From assembly GCF_004565475.1 (NCBI RefSeq), contig NZ_SRHX01000003.1, forward strand, positions 1 to 64,000: a stretch of 64,000 nt of DNA, given 5' to 3'. This document shows positions 37,006 to 46,252 of the stretch, piece after piece (position 1 is the stretch's first letter; every line of letters begins with the position of its first letter). The translations under genes were made by a program, and so were the position numbers. The stretch is from Lonepinella koalarum (GTDB lineage: Bacteria; Pseudomonadota; Gammaproteobacteria; Enterobacterales; Pasteurellaceae). The notes below the pieces were generated by a model. The model had not been told where the DNA came from and searched no databases. It was given only the letters and a program-made list of their open reading frames with translations.

Positions 37006-38367
37006 ATGAGCAGACCGAATATTTTATTCTATTTTACCGATCAACAACGTTGGGACACCGTGGGGGTATATGGTCAACCCCTTGATATTACGCCAACTTT
37101 AGATAAACTCGCCGAAGACGGTGTCGTGTTTGAGCAAGCCTATTCATCACAACCTGTGTGCGGGCCTTGTCGTTCTATTTTCCAATCGGGTTTATATCCA
37201 ACCCAAACAGGCTGTTTTCGCAATAATGTCGCTTTGCCGTTGAATATTAAAACCTTGGCGGATTATTTCACTGAAGACGGTTACGACACCGCTTATGTGG
37301 GCAAATGGCATTTAGCCAGCGATGGCGAATTAGAAAAAGAACCCGAAATAGATTACACCGTCACCGCCATTCCCCCTGAACGGCGGGGCGGTTACAAAGG
37401 CTTTTGGCGGGCAGCGGACGTACTCGAATTTACCTCACACGGTTATGACGGTTTTGTATTTGATGAAAATATGAATAAATGCGAATTTAAAGGCTATCGA
37501 GTGGATTGTATCACTGATTATGCCTTGGAATATTTGGATCAATACAACGGCGAAAAACCGTTTTTTATGACCATTTCCCATATTGAACCGCACCACCAAA
37601 ACGATCGCCATTGTTATGAAGGCCCTGACGGTTCAAAAGTGCGGTTTAAACATTTCCAACTTCCGCACGATCTGGACGTGTTAAAAGGCAATGCGGCGGA
37701 AATGTACCCTGATTATCTCGGTTGCTGTCGCCGTTTAGATGATAATCTCGCTCGGGTGATTGAGAAGCTCAAAGAAAAAGGCTTATATGACAACACCATT
37801 ATTATTTTCGCATCCGATCACGGTTCGCATTTTATGACCCGTAACCGTGACGAAAATCTCAACGGCTATGATGATTACAAACGTTCTTGCCACTCGTCCG
37901 CAATGCACGTTCCTCTGGTGATTACAGGCGGTGCATACAAAGGCGGCAAACGGATTAAAGATTTGGTGAGTACCGCCAGTCTGCCAAAAACTTTCTTGGC
38001 AATGGCAGGCATTGATGTGGGCGATAAAATGATCGGTGAAAATTTGCAAAACGTGGTGGAACACAAGGATCCAAACCGTTTAAATGAAGTTTTTGCACAA
38101 ATTAGCGAAAGCCGAGTTGGGCGTTGCATTCGTACCGAAAAATACCTTTACAGCGTGTTTGCACCGAATAAAAACGGGGGCGAATATGCGGCAAGTGATG
38201 TGTATCAAGAAGATTTTCTATATGATTTGGAAAAAGATCCTTACGAGTTGACGAATTTGGTTAAAGATCCGAATTATGAAACGGCAAGAATTGAGTTGCG
38301 TGAAAAACTGTGTCAGCATTTAGCCATTGCCAAAGAAAGCAGACCCACGATTTTGCCAGCGGTATAG
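37006..38367 (+). CDS. Cysteine-type sulfatase (formylglycine-dependent), cytoplasmic
   Basis: The 453-aa alkaline-phosphatase-fold sulfatase has metal ligands in PNILFYFTDQQ (D12-Q13), the modification motif C52-G-P-C-R56 (C-x-P-x-R), GKWHLAS near residue 100, HIEPHHQND, and SDHGSH near residue 268. The motif cysteine must be converted to formylglycine, which the linked anaerobic maturase would do. No signal peptide is visible, so it should act on an imported substrate, fitting the TTT transporter immediately upstream. The substrate (sulfated sugar, choline sulfate or other) cannot be told. Confidence 0.92.
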   Translation: MSRPNILFYFTDQQRWDTVGVYGQPLDITPTLDKLAEDGVVFEQAYSSQPVCGPCRSIFQSGLYPTQTGCFRNNVALPLNIKTLADYFTEDGYDTAYVGKWHLASDGELEKEPEIDYTVTAIPPERRGGYKGFWRAADVLEFTSHGYDGFVFDENMNKCEFKGYRVDCITDYALEYLDQYNGEKPFFMTISHIEPHHQNDRHCYEGPDGSKVRFKHFQLPHDLDVLKGNAAEMYPDYLGCCRRLDDNLARVIEKLKEKGLYDNTIIIFASDHGSHFMTRNRDENLNGYDDYKRSCHSSAMHVPLVITGGAYKGGKRIKDLVSTASLPKTFLAMAGIDVGDKMIGENLQNVVEHKDPNRLNEVFAQISESRVGRCIRTEKYLYSVFAPNKNGGEYAASDVYQEDFLYDLEKDPYELTNLVKDPNYETARIELREKLCQHLAIAKESRPTILPAV

Positions 38368-38488
38368 GGGAAACCTAGATCGGATTCATTTACACCGTAT
38401 TTTGTTTGAGTGACCAAAGTGCGGTGTTTTTTGCATAAAAATAGGTGCAGATGTTTAGTTTCTGTGTTAATTATATCTTAGATGTTAT

Positions 38489-38582
38489 TGTAGGGGCGTA
38501 TTGCATACGCCCTAACCTAAATTTGCAAAAATGTTTAAAAATTTGGGGGGACATCAAAGGGCGTATGCAATACGCCCCTACA
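38489..38582. repeat. Inverted-repeat element, copy 2 of 4 (GGCGTATTGCATACGCC arms)
   Basis: Perfect inverted arms at 38489-38513 and 38558-38582 flank a 44-nt centre unrelated to copy 1. It lies between the sulfatase and its regulator gene. A DNA uptake sequence precedes it at about 38418. Confidence 0.85.
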
Positions 38583-38624
38583 ATATTAATACGAAATATA
38601 AATATTGCCAAATAGGTACATAAA

Positions 38625-38640
38625 CGTGATCTAGTTCACA
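38625..38640. promoter_or_regulatory. CRP-like site upstream of the regulator gene
   Basis: CGTGATCTAGTTCACA differs from TGTGA-N6-TCACA at one outer base and shares the exact core TGATCTAGTTCACA with the site at 33737-33752. It is 78 nt before the regulator start. Confidence 0.7.
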
Positions 38641-38717
38641 AATCGCTTATTTGGGTATAGTTTTTTCCATTAAATATTTATATCATTAATTTTTATGATA
38701 ATAAATGAGAGAAAAGA

Positions 38718-39269
38718 ATGGATTTTTTACCGAATGAATTGAAATGTTGCAAGTTAACCCCGTGGGTATTACAAGAAAAAACGACTGTAATTTACAGTCA
38801 AGGTCAGCGAGCAACGGAATTTTATTATGTTAAAAGTGGTTTAATCGGTTTATTCCATTTACTGGAAAATGGCAAAGAAAGTTTGTTACGGATTTATCAA
38901 GCGGGGGACTATTTTGGCTTTCGTACCTTGTTTAGTCATGACAGTTACCATTGTAGTGCTAAAGTATTGAAAGATGTGGAGTTGGATAAAATAGAATTAC
39001 ATGATTTATCAGCCTTTATTACAGCAAATCCTGATTTTGTCCACCATTTGATGATTCAACTAGCAGATGAATTACAGGACGCAGAACAGCGTTTAGCCAA
39101 AGCATCTTATACTCGTAGCCTAGATCGTGTTGCTGACAGCATTATGTATCTTAAAAAAGAATTTCCAGAATATGCTTGGACACATCGTGAAATTGCTGAA
39201 TTCTCAGGGTGTGAGACGGAAACAGAGATCAGGATAAATCAAGAACTAAAAAGAAAAGGCATAATTTAA
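38718..39269 (+). CDS. Crp/Fnr-family transcriptional regulator of the sulfatase locus
   Basis: The 183-aa protein has an N-terminal cyclic-nucleotide-like beta barrel (GQRATEFYYVKSGLIGLF, QAGDYFGFRTLF), a long dimer helix (about 105-140) and a C-terminal winged helix-turn-helix (WTHREIAEFSGCETETEIR). Aligned to CRP, the recognition helix keeps Glu (E168) and Arg (R172) but has Thr167 where CRP has Arg180. The C-terminus ends soon after KGII, some 15-20 residues shorter than usual. No cysteine cluster of the FNR type is evident. Position at the end of the sulfatase locus suggests it controls it. Activity of the short form is not certain. Confidence 0.85.
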   Translation: MDFLPNELKCCKLTPWVLQEKTTVIYSQGQRATEFYYVKSGLIGLFHLLENGKESLLRIYQAGDYFGFRTLFSHDSYHCSAKVLKDVELDKIELHDLSAFITANPDFVHHLMIQLADELQDAEQRLAKASYTRSLDRVADSIMYLKKEFPEYAWTHREIAEFSGCETETEIRINQELKRKGII

Positions 39270-39282
39270 ATTTGACAGCAGT

Positions 39283-39311
39283 AGCTTGTGGTATAGCTTA
39301 TACCACAAGCT
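39283..39311. terminator. Bidirectional terminator between regulator and protein E-like gene
   Basis: AGCTTGTGGTATA (39283-39295) pairs perfectly with TATACCACAAGCT (39299-39311) around a 3-nt loop. It lies between convergent genes. T tails on both sides are weak. Confidence 0.7.
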
Positions 39312-39318
39312 AATATTA

Positions 39319-39783
39319 TTAATGATAAAAATTCGCACACATTACTTGTGCAACAGTGCCAAGTGTTGAACCATTACGTGGTTTCACTTGATGTTCACGA
39401 TGTTTTTGGGGGGTAAATACGACCCCCTCACCCCAAAATTCAGAATATAAATGCGATCCTGTATGAGTCATAATATTAGTTTGACAATTTAAGATCTTAT
39501 GTTGACGTACGGATTTTGTCATCAGATTTTTATCCTCGAAAATACGGTGTCCAACATGTAAATTAATCACGGTATCAAAGTTGATGAGATTATTTTTTGC
39601 ACTATCTACCCAAATAGAAGACGTATCCACATAATATTGTGAATTTTGTGATAAACGAACAAAGCCAATTGCAGTTTTTTGTGGGGTATCTAATTGTTCA
39701 CCGTGAATTAACGCTTGTCGTTCTGGTTGATTGCTACAAGCACTGATGGTTAATGCAGTAAGTAATAAAGCCATTTTTTTCAT
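39319..39783 (-). CDS. Protein E-like surface lipoprotein (Haemophilus adhesin PE family)
   Basis: The 154-aa lipoprotein has a signal peptide with lipobox ISAC. The mature part follows the known H. influenzae protein E pattern from memory: GFVRLSQNSQYYVDTSSIWVD, NFDTVINL, SVRQHKILNC, EFWGEGV, and a late AQVMCANFY. The two cysteines (HKILNC and VMCANF) match the PE disulfide. PE binds vitronectin, laminin, plasminogen and hemin in H. influenzae. The PE-like segment is complete, but the binding loop differs, so ligand range is unknown. Confidence 0.82.
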   Translation of the reverse strand: MKKMALLLTALTISACSNQPERQALIHGEQLDTPQKTAIGFVRLSQNSQYYVDTSSIWVDSAKNNLINFDTVINLHVGHRIFEDKNLMTKSVRQHKILNCQTNIMTHTGSHLYSEFWGEGVVFTPQKHREHQVKPRNGSTLGTVAQVMCANFYH

Positions 39784-39887
39784 AATGATCTCCTTAGTGC
39801 TAGTGATTTAGCTACATTATGGCATATTTTTAGTAAATGTTGTGCTTTTATTTCGTATTATGTAGGGAAAGAGCAAAGCAAGAAAAA

Positions 39888-39921
39888 TGCGGTGAAAAAG
39901 TTGACGTTTTTCCACCGCACT
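39888..39921 (-). terminator. Paired uptake-sequence stem-loop after ffh
   Basis: TGCGGTGAAAAA (39888-39899) pairs with TTTTTCCACCGCA (39907-39919) around a short loop. It is built from two inverted uptake words and lies downstream of ffh on the minus strand. Confidence 0.65.
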
Positions 39922-39971
39922 ATGCTTCATCAAGGGGTACAAAGGATGATACCAAGAGTTACACAGGATAA

Positions 39972-41360
39972 TTAGCGTTTAAACATTCCACCTAAACCAG
40001 CCAGTCCACCCATGCCTCCGCCCATCATGCCTTTCATCCCTTTCATCATTTTTGCCATACCACCACTCCGCATTTTTTTCATCATGCGTTGCATATCGTC
40101 AAATTGTTTGAGTAATTTATTGACATCTTGTACTTGCGTGCCTGAACCTAACGCAATACGGCGACGGCGTGAGCCTTTGATAATGTCAGGGTTAGCACGT
40201 TCTTTTAGGGTCATGGAATTGATGATCGCTTCCATTTTGATAAACATTTTATCATCCACTTGATTTTTCACATGATCGGGCAAGTTTTTTGCCCCCGGGA
40301 GTTTATCTAACATCGACATCATGCCGCCCATTTTTTTCATTTCGATCAGTTGCTCACGGAAATCTTCAAGGGTAAATTGATCACCCTTTTTGAATTTCTT
40401 CGCCATTTTTTCGGCTTTTTCTTGGTCGACAGAGCGTTGTAAATCTTCAATTAAAGAAAGGACATCGCCCATACCTAAAATACGTGATGCGACACGCTCA
40501 GGATGGAATGGTTCTAACGCATCCGTTTTTTCACCTACCCCTAAGAATTTAATCGGTTTACCTGTAATTTGGCGGATAGATAAGGCTGCACCACCACGTG
40601 CATCGCCATCGACTTTGGTTAAGATGACACCTGTTAATGGCAAGGCTTCATTAAAGGCTTTGGCTGTATTGGCAGCATCTTGTCCTGTCATGGCATCCAC
40701 GGTAAACAGGGTTTCAATCGGATCAAGTGCGGTGTGAATTTGTTTAATTTCTTCCATCATTTCGCCGTCAACGTGCAAACGACCTGCGGTATCTACAATC
40801 AATACATCATAGAATTTTAATTTCGCATCGGCTTTAGCGGTTTTGGCAATGTCAACAGGATTTTGTTTGACATCAGATGGGAAGAAATCTACCCCAACGG
40901 ATTGAGCTAAGGTTTCAAGTTGTTTAATCGCCGCCGGACGATACACGTCAGCAGACACCACTAATACTTTTTTCTTATGGCGTTCTTTTAAAAATTTCGC
41001 CAATTTACCCACAGAAGTGGTTTTACCTGCCCCTTGTAAACCTGCCATTAAAATGACCGCAGGAGGTTGGGTGGCAAGATTTAATTCTTCATTGGCTTGT
41101 CCCATCGCGGTTTCTAATTCGCTTTGTACGATTTTTAGAAATTCTTGCCCCGGTGTTAAACTCTTATTGACTTCTTCGCCGATAGCACGTTCTTTGACTT
41201 TATTAATAAATTCACGTACCACAGGTAAGGCAACGTCCGCTTCCAGCAATGCCATGCGGACTTCTCGTAAGGTATCTTTAATATTGTCTTCGGTTAAACG
41301 CCCTTTACCAGTAATGTTACGTAAGGTTTTTGATAGGCGATCAGATAAATTTTCAAACAT
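39972..41360 (-). CDS. ffh: Signal recognition particle protein Ffh
   Basis: The ~462-aa protein has the N domain, a GTPase domain (GLQGAGKTTSVGKLA, DTAGRLHVD, TKVDGDARGGAALS) and a methionine-rich M domain ending in a glycine/methionine tail. It binds 4.5S RNA and signal sequences. I start it at ATG 41360 (MFENLSDRLS), the family-typical N-terminus; the longer frame to 41426 has 22 extra, unconserved residues. Confidence 0.97.
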   Translation of the reverse strand: MFENLSDRLSKTLRNITGKGRLTEDNIKDTLREVRMALLEADVALPVVREFINKVKERAIGEEVNKSLTPGQEFLKIVQSELETAMGQANEELNLATQPPAVILMAGLQGAGKTTSVGKLAKFLKERHKKKVLVVSADVYRPAAIKQLETLAQSVGVDFFPSDVKQNPVDIAKTAKADAKLKFYDVLIVDTAGRLHVDGEMMEEIKQIHTALDPIETLFTVDAMTGQDAANTAKAFNEALPLTGVILTKVDGDARGGAALSIRQITGKPIKFLGVGEKTDALEPFHPERVASRILGMGDVLSLIEDLQRSVDQEKAEKMAKKFKKGDQFTLEDFREQLIEMKKMGGMMSMLDKLPGAKNLPDHVKNQVDDKMFIKMEAIINSMTLKERANPDIIKGSRRRRIALGSGTQVQDVNKLLKQFDDMQRMMKKMRSGGMAKMMKGMKGMMGGGMGGLAGLGGMFKR

Positions 41361-41503
41361 ATTTCGTTCTCGTATTGACAAAAAATTTATCCGATTATAC
41401 CTGAATTTCCTTGTTTTCACTAGCAAAGGAAGTCTCTAATTGAAATTTCAATTTAGCACGGTTAAAATGAATCGTTATTTTTGCAAAGAAAGGATAAACC
41501 AAA

Positions 41504-42295
41504 TTGACAACACCGCCGTATGCTATTTTTGCCATGCTTTTTTACAGCTTTAATATTTTGCTGATCATGCCGATGTTGCTGAAAATTGATGGACAAACTC
41601 AACCAAAAAGAACACTCTTTTTATGTACCGCATTTTTGGCTGTGATTTGTCATTATTTGAGTTTTACCGAATTGTTTACTCATCTAACCTTAGGTGCAGA
41701 TATTACGTTACTTGAAGTCAGTTCCTTAATGAGTTTTTTTATTGCATTATTAAGTACGGTACCTATGTTATGGAATGTACGAACATTGGCGTTTATCTCG
41801 CCCATTGTATATGCCTTTGCCTTGATTAATTTGTTAATGACGGAATTTATCCCAAGTCAAATTGTACATCTACAAGTTAATTTATTATTACACATCCTTA
41901 TCTCTATGCTGACTTATGCGGTTTGTTTTATTGCCATGTTGTATAGTATTCAAATTGCTTGGTTGGATCGTCATTTAAAACGTAAAAAAGCCTTGCCGTC
42001 ACCTGATTTACCTCCATTAATGTTGGTAGAACGTCATTTTTTCCGAGTGATGTTAAGTGGTGAAATTTTATTAACTATTATCTTATTTACTGGAACATAT
42101 CATTTACTGCATGCGTTGCAGTTAAGCAACATTCATAAAGCATTGTTTTCTCTATTTGCATGGATTGTTTTTGGTATCCTATTGGTTGGACATTGGAAAT
42201 GGCATTGGCGTGGAAAAAGAATGATCATTTTCACAATCTCAGGTATGATATTGCTGACGATTGCTTATTTTGGAAGCAAATTTTTCCCAACCTAA
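41504..42295 (+). CDS. ypjD: YpjD, CcsA-like cytochrome c assembly family membrane protein
   Basis: The 263-aa protein has about eight membrane segments and belongs to the cytochrome-c-assembly (CcsA/YpjD) family; LLLHILISMLTYAVCFIAMLYS resembles the core segment. The usual neighbour in gammaproteobacteria is ffh on the opposite strand, as here, with a CorC-type protein following. The start is TTG 41504 with AAGGA at good spacing. Function in this group is not settled. Confidence 0.85.
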   Translation: MTTPPYAIFAMLFYSFNILLIMPMLLKIDGQTQPKRTLFLCTAFLAVICHYLSFTELFTHLTLGADITLLEVSSLMSFFIALLSTVPMLWNVRTLAFISPIVYAFALINLLMTEFIPSQIVHLQVNLLLHILISMLTYAVCFIAMLYSIQIAWLDRHLKRKKALPSPDLPPLMLVERHFFRVMLSGEILLTIILFTGTYHLLHALQLSNIHKALFSLFAWIVFGILLVGHWKWHWRGKRMIIFTISGMILLTIAYFGSKFFPT

Positions 42296-42309
42296 TGGGA
42301 AAAATTGGC

Positions 42310-42345
42310 AGTGCGGTATAAAAATTCGAAATTTTTCACCGCACT
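42310..42345 (+). terminator. Terminator made of two inverted DNA uptake sequences
   Basis: AGTGCGGT (42310-42317) and ACCGCACT (42338-42345) form the base of a stem that continues into AT-rich pairing. It sits between ypjD and the CorC-type gene, so it may reduce read-through. Confidence 0.7.
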
Positions 42346-42374
42346 TAATATTGAACGAACACAAGGAACAACCT

Positions 42375-43634
42375 TTGGACAGTATTCCCCTTAGTACCTT
42401 ATTTATTATTCTTGCCATTCTGTTAATTATTTCTGCCTATTTTTCTGGTTCAGAAACGGGTCTGTTGTCGGCGAATCGTTATCGCATGCGTTATCTTGCT
42501 GAACAAGGGCATAAGGGTGCGAAAAAAACGGAAAGATTGTTGAAAAAAACCGATAAATTACTGAGTTTTATTTTAATCTGTAATAATTTAGTGAATATTT
42601 CTGCGTCAGCATTGGCTACGATTATTGGTATGCGTTTATATGGCGATGCTGGAGTAGCTATTGCGACTGGGGTATTAACCTTTGTGATGTTGGTTTTTTC
42701 TGAAATTTATCCTAAAACTGTCGCCGCACTTTATCCTGAAAAAGTGGCATTTTTATCTAGTCACGTGATTTCGCCTTTAATGAAACTGTTTACACCACTC
42801 GTTTTTTTGATGAATTTAATTATTAAAGGGTTAATTAAAATTACTGGTTTAAAAACCGAAATGAAAGCAAATCACCTGAATGTAGAAGAATTACGTTCTA
42901 TCGTGAATCAAAGTGGTAAATTTATTCCATCCGCCCACCAAGAAATGTTATTGTCGATTTTAGATTTAGAAGAAGTTTCTGTCGAAGATATTATGGTACC
43001 ACGTAATGATATTGCGGGGATTGATATTGATGATGATTGGAAATCTATCATGCGTCAGTTAAATCATGCGGCGCATAGCCGAGTGGTATTATATAAAGGT
43101 AATATGGATGAAAATGTACTGGGTATTTTGCGAGTGCGAGAAGCGTATCGTTTGATGTTGGACAAAAATGAGTTTAGTAAGGAAACCTTAATTCGAGCGG
43201 CTGATGAAATTTATTTTATTCCCGAAAGTACGGTATTAACCGCACAATTACTGAATTTTCGCAGTAATAAGGAACGCATTGGCTTAGTAGTGGACGAATA
43301 CGGTGATATTAAAGGGTTAGTAACGCTTGAAGATATTTTAGAAGAAATCGTCGGTGAATTCACCACATCTACCGCCCCATCTATTGAAGAAGAAGTGACC
43401 GCTCAATCGGACGGTTCAATTTTAATTGAAGGCTCAACCAACATTCGAGATTTGAATAAATTATTTGATTGGAATTTAGACACTGATGAAGCTCGCACGT
43501 TTAATGGGTTGATTTTAGAACATTTGGAAGATATTCCCGATGAAGGTGCTGAATTTGAATTAAATGGCTTGAAAGTTACGGTGTTAGAAGTGGCGGATAA
43601 CATGGTGAAACAAGCGAAAGTAGTGAAATTATAG
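42375..43634 (+). CDS. CNNM/CorC-family membrane protein (YfjD-like)
   Basis: The ~419-aa protein has an N-terminal membrane domain with about four segments (SGSETGLLSANRYRMR, FSEIYPKTVAALYPEKVA), two CBS domains (VEDIMVPRNDIAGID; RIGLVVDEYGDIKGLVTLEDILEEIVGEF) and a C-terminal CorC/HlyC domain. CNNM/CorC proteins take part in magnesium or cobalt efflux. The start is TTG 42375 after AAGGAACA, giving the expected short N-terminus; the frame open to 42261 overlaps ypjD and the uptake-sequence terminator. Confidence 0.9.
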   Translation: MDSIPLSTLFIILAILLIISAYFSGSETGLLSANRYRMRYLAEQGHKGAKKTERLLKKTDKLLSFILICNNLVNISASALATIIGMRLYGDAGVAIATGVLTFVMLVFSEIYPKTVAALYPEKVAFLSSHVISPLMKLFTPLVFLMNLIIKGLIKITGLKTEMKANHLNVEELRSIVNQSGKFIPSAHQEMLLSILDLEEVSVEDIMVPRNDIAGIDIDDDWKSIMRQLNHAAHSRVVLYKGNMDENVLGILRVREAYRLMLDKNEFSKETLIRAADEIYFIPESTVLTAQLLNFRSNKERIGLVVDEYGDIKGLVTLEDILEEIVGEFTTSTAPSIEEEVTAQSDGSILIEGSTNIRDLNKLFDWNLDTDEARTFNGLILEHLEDIPDEGAEFELNGLKVTVLEVADNMVKQAKVVKL

Positions 43635-43639
43635 CCATA

Positions 43640-43799
43640 GTTTTTACTACGACAATATTGTATCGGACTCAGTCCTTTTAATTTTAGCTGTATGCCGATA
43701 AGAACGCATTTGATAATGCCAATCTTGATCAGAATTTTTATGATTTACGAAGTAAAAATCAACGACTTGTTGTTTAAAGAATTGATTATATTTAGTCAT
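43640..43799 (-). pseudogene. Remnant of an IS3-family transposase gene pair
   Basis: Reading the minus strand from ATG 43799 gives MTKYNQFFKQQVVDFY, the start of an IS3-family OrfA. About 100 nt later another frame gives GIQLKLKGLSPIQYCRS, the typical C-terminal end of the OrfB transposase. Everything between (the DDE core) is missing. This is an internally deleted, inactive insertion-sequence scar between the CorC-type gene and lptG. Terminal repeats were not defined. Confidence 0.7.
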
Positions 43800-43918
43800 A
43801 AAGATCTGCACCTTACTAGGTCGGTTATTAATCCAATTTTTGGGAGGCAGATCATTTTTTTCAGTTGCATGCTTAAATACAATTTTAGTTAGCAGTATTT
43901 AGCCTAATATTGAAGACT

Positions 43919-44989
43919 TTAGTCTCTTTTACGACTCAACAACCACCAAGTAATGATCAAGAACATTACACTTGGCATTAACGCTCCGGCTAATGGTGGA
44001 ACGCTATAGACTAAACTGAGTGGTCCAAAAATTTCATTCACCACATAAAACAAGAAACCAAAGCAAATCCCCGCCACAATTCTTGCTCCAGCGGTCACAC
44101 TTCGCAATGGTCCAAAAATAAAGGATAACGCAAGCAACATCATCACTCCTACCGAAATCGGTTGGAATAATTTGCGCCAGTAGGTTAATTCGAATTTCTT
44201 ACTATCTTGTCCCGTTTGTTTTAAGAAACTTATATAATCTGATAACCCTGAAATGGACAATGACGTGGGTTTTAAGGAAAAAATACCTAACTTATCCGGT
44301 GTTAAGTTAGTTTTCCATTTATCATTAAGTTTATTTTGAGTAATGATCTGTTCTGCTGTAATGGTAGATGTATTAATATTTTTTAATACCCACTCACCAT
44401 TTTGATAAACGCCCTGATTGGCATGGCTCATTTGTTCCAGCCTACGGTTATCATTAAAGCGATAAATATAAATATCATTTAATTGGGCATCCTCGGTAAT
44501 ACGTCTGACAAAAATAAAATCATTACCGTCTTTCGCCCATACACCATTTTTTACTGATAACATAGAGCCACCAGAAATGGCTTTTGCTCGCATATCACGA
44601 GCATATTGTTCTGTTTGTGGAATCCCCCATTCACCAATAATCATGGTTAACACCACCAAAGGTAGTGCGGTTTTCATCACCGCTAAACCGATTTTTAAAC
44701 GGGAGAATCCGGCAGATTGCATTACCACTAATTCACTTCTACTGGCTAAATTCCCCAATGCAATTAATGCCCCCAGCAATGCTGCCATCGGGAAAAAAGT
44801 TTCAATGTCTTTCGGCATCGTCAATACAGTATATAAAATAGCTTGCAGACTGTCGTAGGAACCTTTCCCTACACTACGAAATTGTTCCACAAATTTAATA
44901 ATTGCGGAGAGTCCAACTAAGGTTAATAACGTGGCAAAAATTGCCCCTAAAATGCTTTTACCAATATAACGATCTAAGGTATTCATCAT
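43919..44989 (-). CDS. lptG: LPS export ABC permease LptG
   Basis: The 356-aa protein has membrane segments at the start (LDRYIGKSILGAIF) and end and a periplasmic beta-jellyroll-like middle, the YjgP/YjgQ architecture. With LptF and the ATPase LptB it extracts LPS from the inner membrane. It starts 11 nt after the lptF stop on the same strand. Confidence 0.96.
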   Translation of the reverse strand: MMNTLDRYIGKSILGAIFATLLTLVGLSAIIKFVEQFRSVGKGSYDSLQAILYTVLTMPKDIETFFPMAALLGALIALGNLASRSELVVMQSAGFSRLKIGLAVMKTALPLVVLTMIIGEWGIPQTEQYARDMRAKAISGGSMLSVKNGVWAKDGNDFIFVRRITEDAQLNDIYIYRFNDNRRLEQMSHANQGVYQNGEWVLKNINTSTITAEQIITQNKLNDKWKTNLTPDKLGIFSLKPTSLSISGLSDYISFLKQTGQDSKKFELTYWRKLFQPISVGVMMLLALSFIFGPLRSVTAGARIVAGICFGFLFYVVNEIFGPLSLVYSVPPLAGALMPSVMFLIITWWLLSRKRD

Positions 44990-45000
44990 GGTGCTTATCC

Positions 45001-46104
45001 TTATGCCATTTTAGGTTTATTAAACAGGTGGCGGATTTTATACATAAATGCCGTTTCCCAGCTATTTAACACAATCCCTAACAACAAAAATATCACATTC
45101 ACGAATGGCATCCATAAGGTAGCGTCTAATTTGCCTGCACCACCAGCAGATTTCAATGAACTTTGCGCTAAGAAATAGATTAAATACAATAAAAGTGCGG
45201 GTAAAATCTTAGCAAATCTACCTTGACGTGGATTCACACGGCTTAACGGTACTGCCAACAACGCCATTAATGGTACAGCTAACACTAAAGTAATTCGCCA
45301 TTGTAATTCTGCTTTTGCCGCATTGGAGTTAGATTTATTTAACTCAGCAAAATTTAATGTTTCTGCTTCATCAGATGCTTTTGAATCCACAATTTGATGT
45401 CCTAAATAAGCATGATATTGATCAAAATTGGTGATTCTAAAATCTGACAACATCGCTGTGCCTTCAATTCGTTGGCTTTTTTCCAAACTTAATAATTGAT
45501 CGCCATTTGGCAAGGATGTCAATTCTCCTAATTCTGCTGTCACTACAGCGGGTTTGAAATTCTTTTTCGGTTTCATTTGGAAAATATACACATCATGAAT
45601 TTTGTTATTATTGATCTCATTAATAAATAACACAAAATCCCCATTATCTGACGACATAAATTGTCCCGAACTTAATGCTGCCATACGTGGGTTAGCCCTG
45701 GCATCTTCCACAATATCCGTTTGTTTTTTAATCGCCCATGGCGATATCCATAATGCGTTATAGGCGGCTAATCCTGCGGTAAACACAGATAAAATCAACA
45801 CTACTTTAACTAATAGGCTTGATCCCACGCCACAGGCGCGCATTACAGTAATCTCACTTTCGGCATAAAGTCGCCCGAACGTTAACAAAATAGCAATAAA
45901 CAATGACAACGGCAACATTAACTGTGCCATGGTCGGCATGCCTAACCCGAGCAAGGATACCACTAAATCCGCTGGCACTTTACCATTTGCTGCCGAACCT
46001 AATACCCTAACTAATTGTTGACAAAAGAAAATCAGAAGTAGAATAAACAAAATCGCCACTTGGCTTTTGAACACTTCTTTGAATAAATATCTATTTAAAA
46101 TCAC
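45001..46104 (-). CDS. lptF: LPS export ABC permease LptF
   Basis: The ~367-aa permease begins [20 protein letters not shown] and shows [40 protein letters not shown], typical of LptF, with the C-terminal [13 protein letters not shown] start it at GTG 46104; the frame extends to 46155 with 17 unconserved residues. It is divergent from pepA, the usual lptF/pepA arrangement, and upstream of lptG. Confidence 0.95.
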   Translation of the reverse strand: MILNRYLFKEVFKSQVAILFILLLIFFCQQLVRVLGSAANGKVPADLVVSLLGLGMPTMAQLMLPLSLFIAILLTFGRLYAESEITVMRACGVGSSLLVKVVLILSVFTAGLAAYNALWISPWAIKKQTDIVEDARANPRMAALSSGQFMSSDNGDFVLFINEINNNKIHDVYIFQMKPKKNFKPAVVTAELGELTSLPNGDQLLSLEKSQRIEGTAMLSDFRITNFDQYHAYLGHQIVDSKASDEAETLNFAELNKSNSNAAKAELQWRITLVLAVPLMALLAVPLSRVNPRQGRFAKILPALLLYLIYFLAQSSLKSAGGAGKLDATLWMPFVNVIFLLLGIVLNSWETAFMYKIRHLFNKPKMA

Positions 46105-46252
46105 GTTATGCCTGTTTTCTGTTACAAGTGTTATGTTACAAAATTTTACTTGCAATTTATAAAAATTGGGTTAATTTAAACCGCACTTTGTCGGTATAAA
46201 GCTAGTTGGCTATGATACCTTATTTTTAAGTATAAAAACAGTAGGAAACGAA

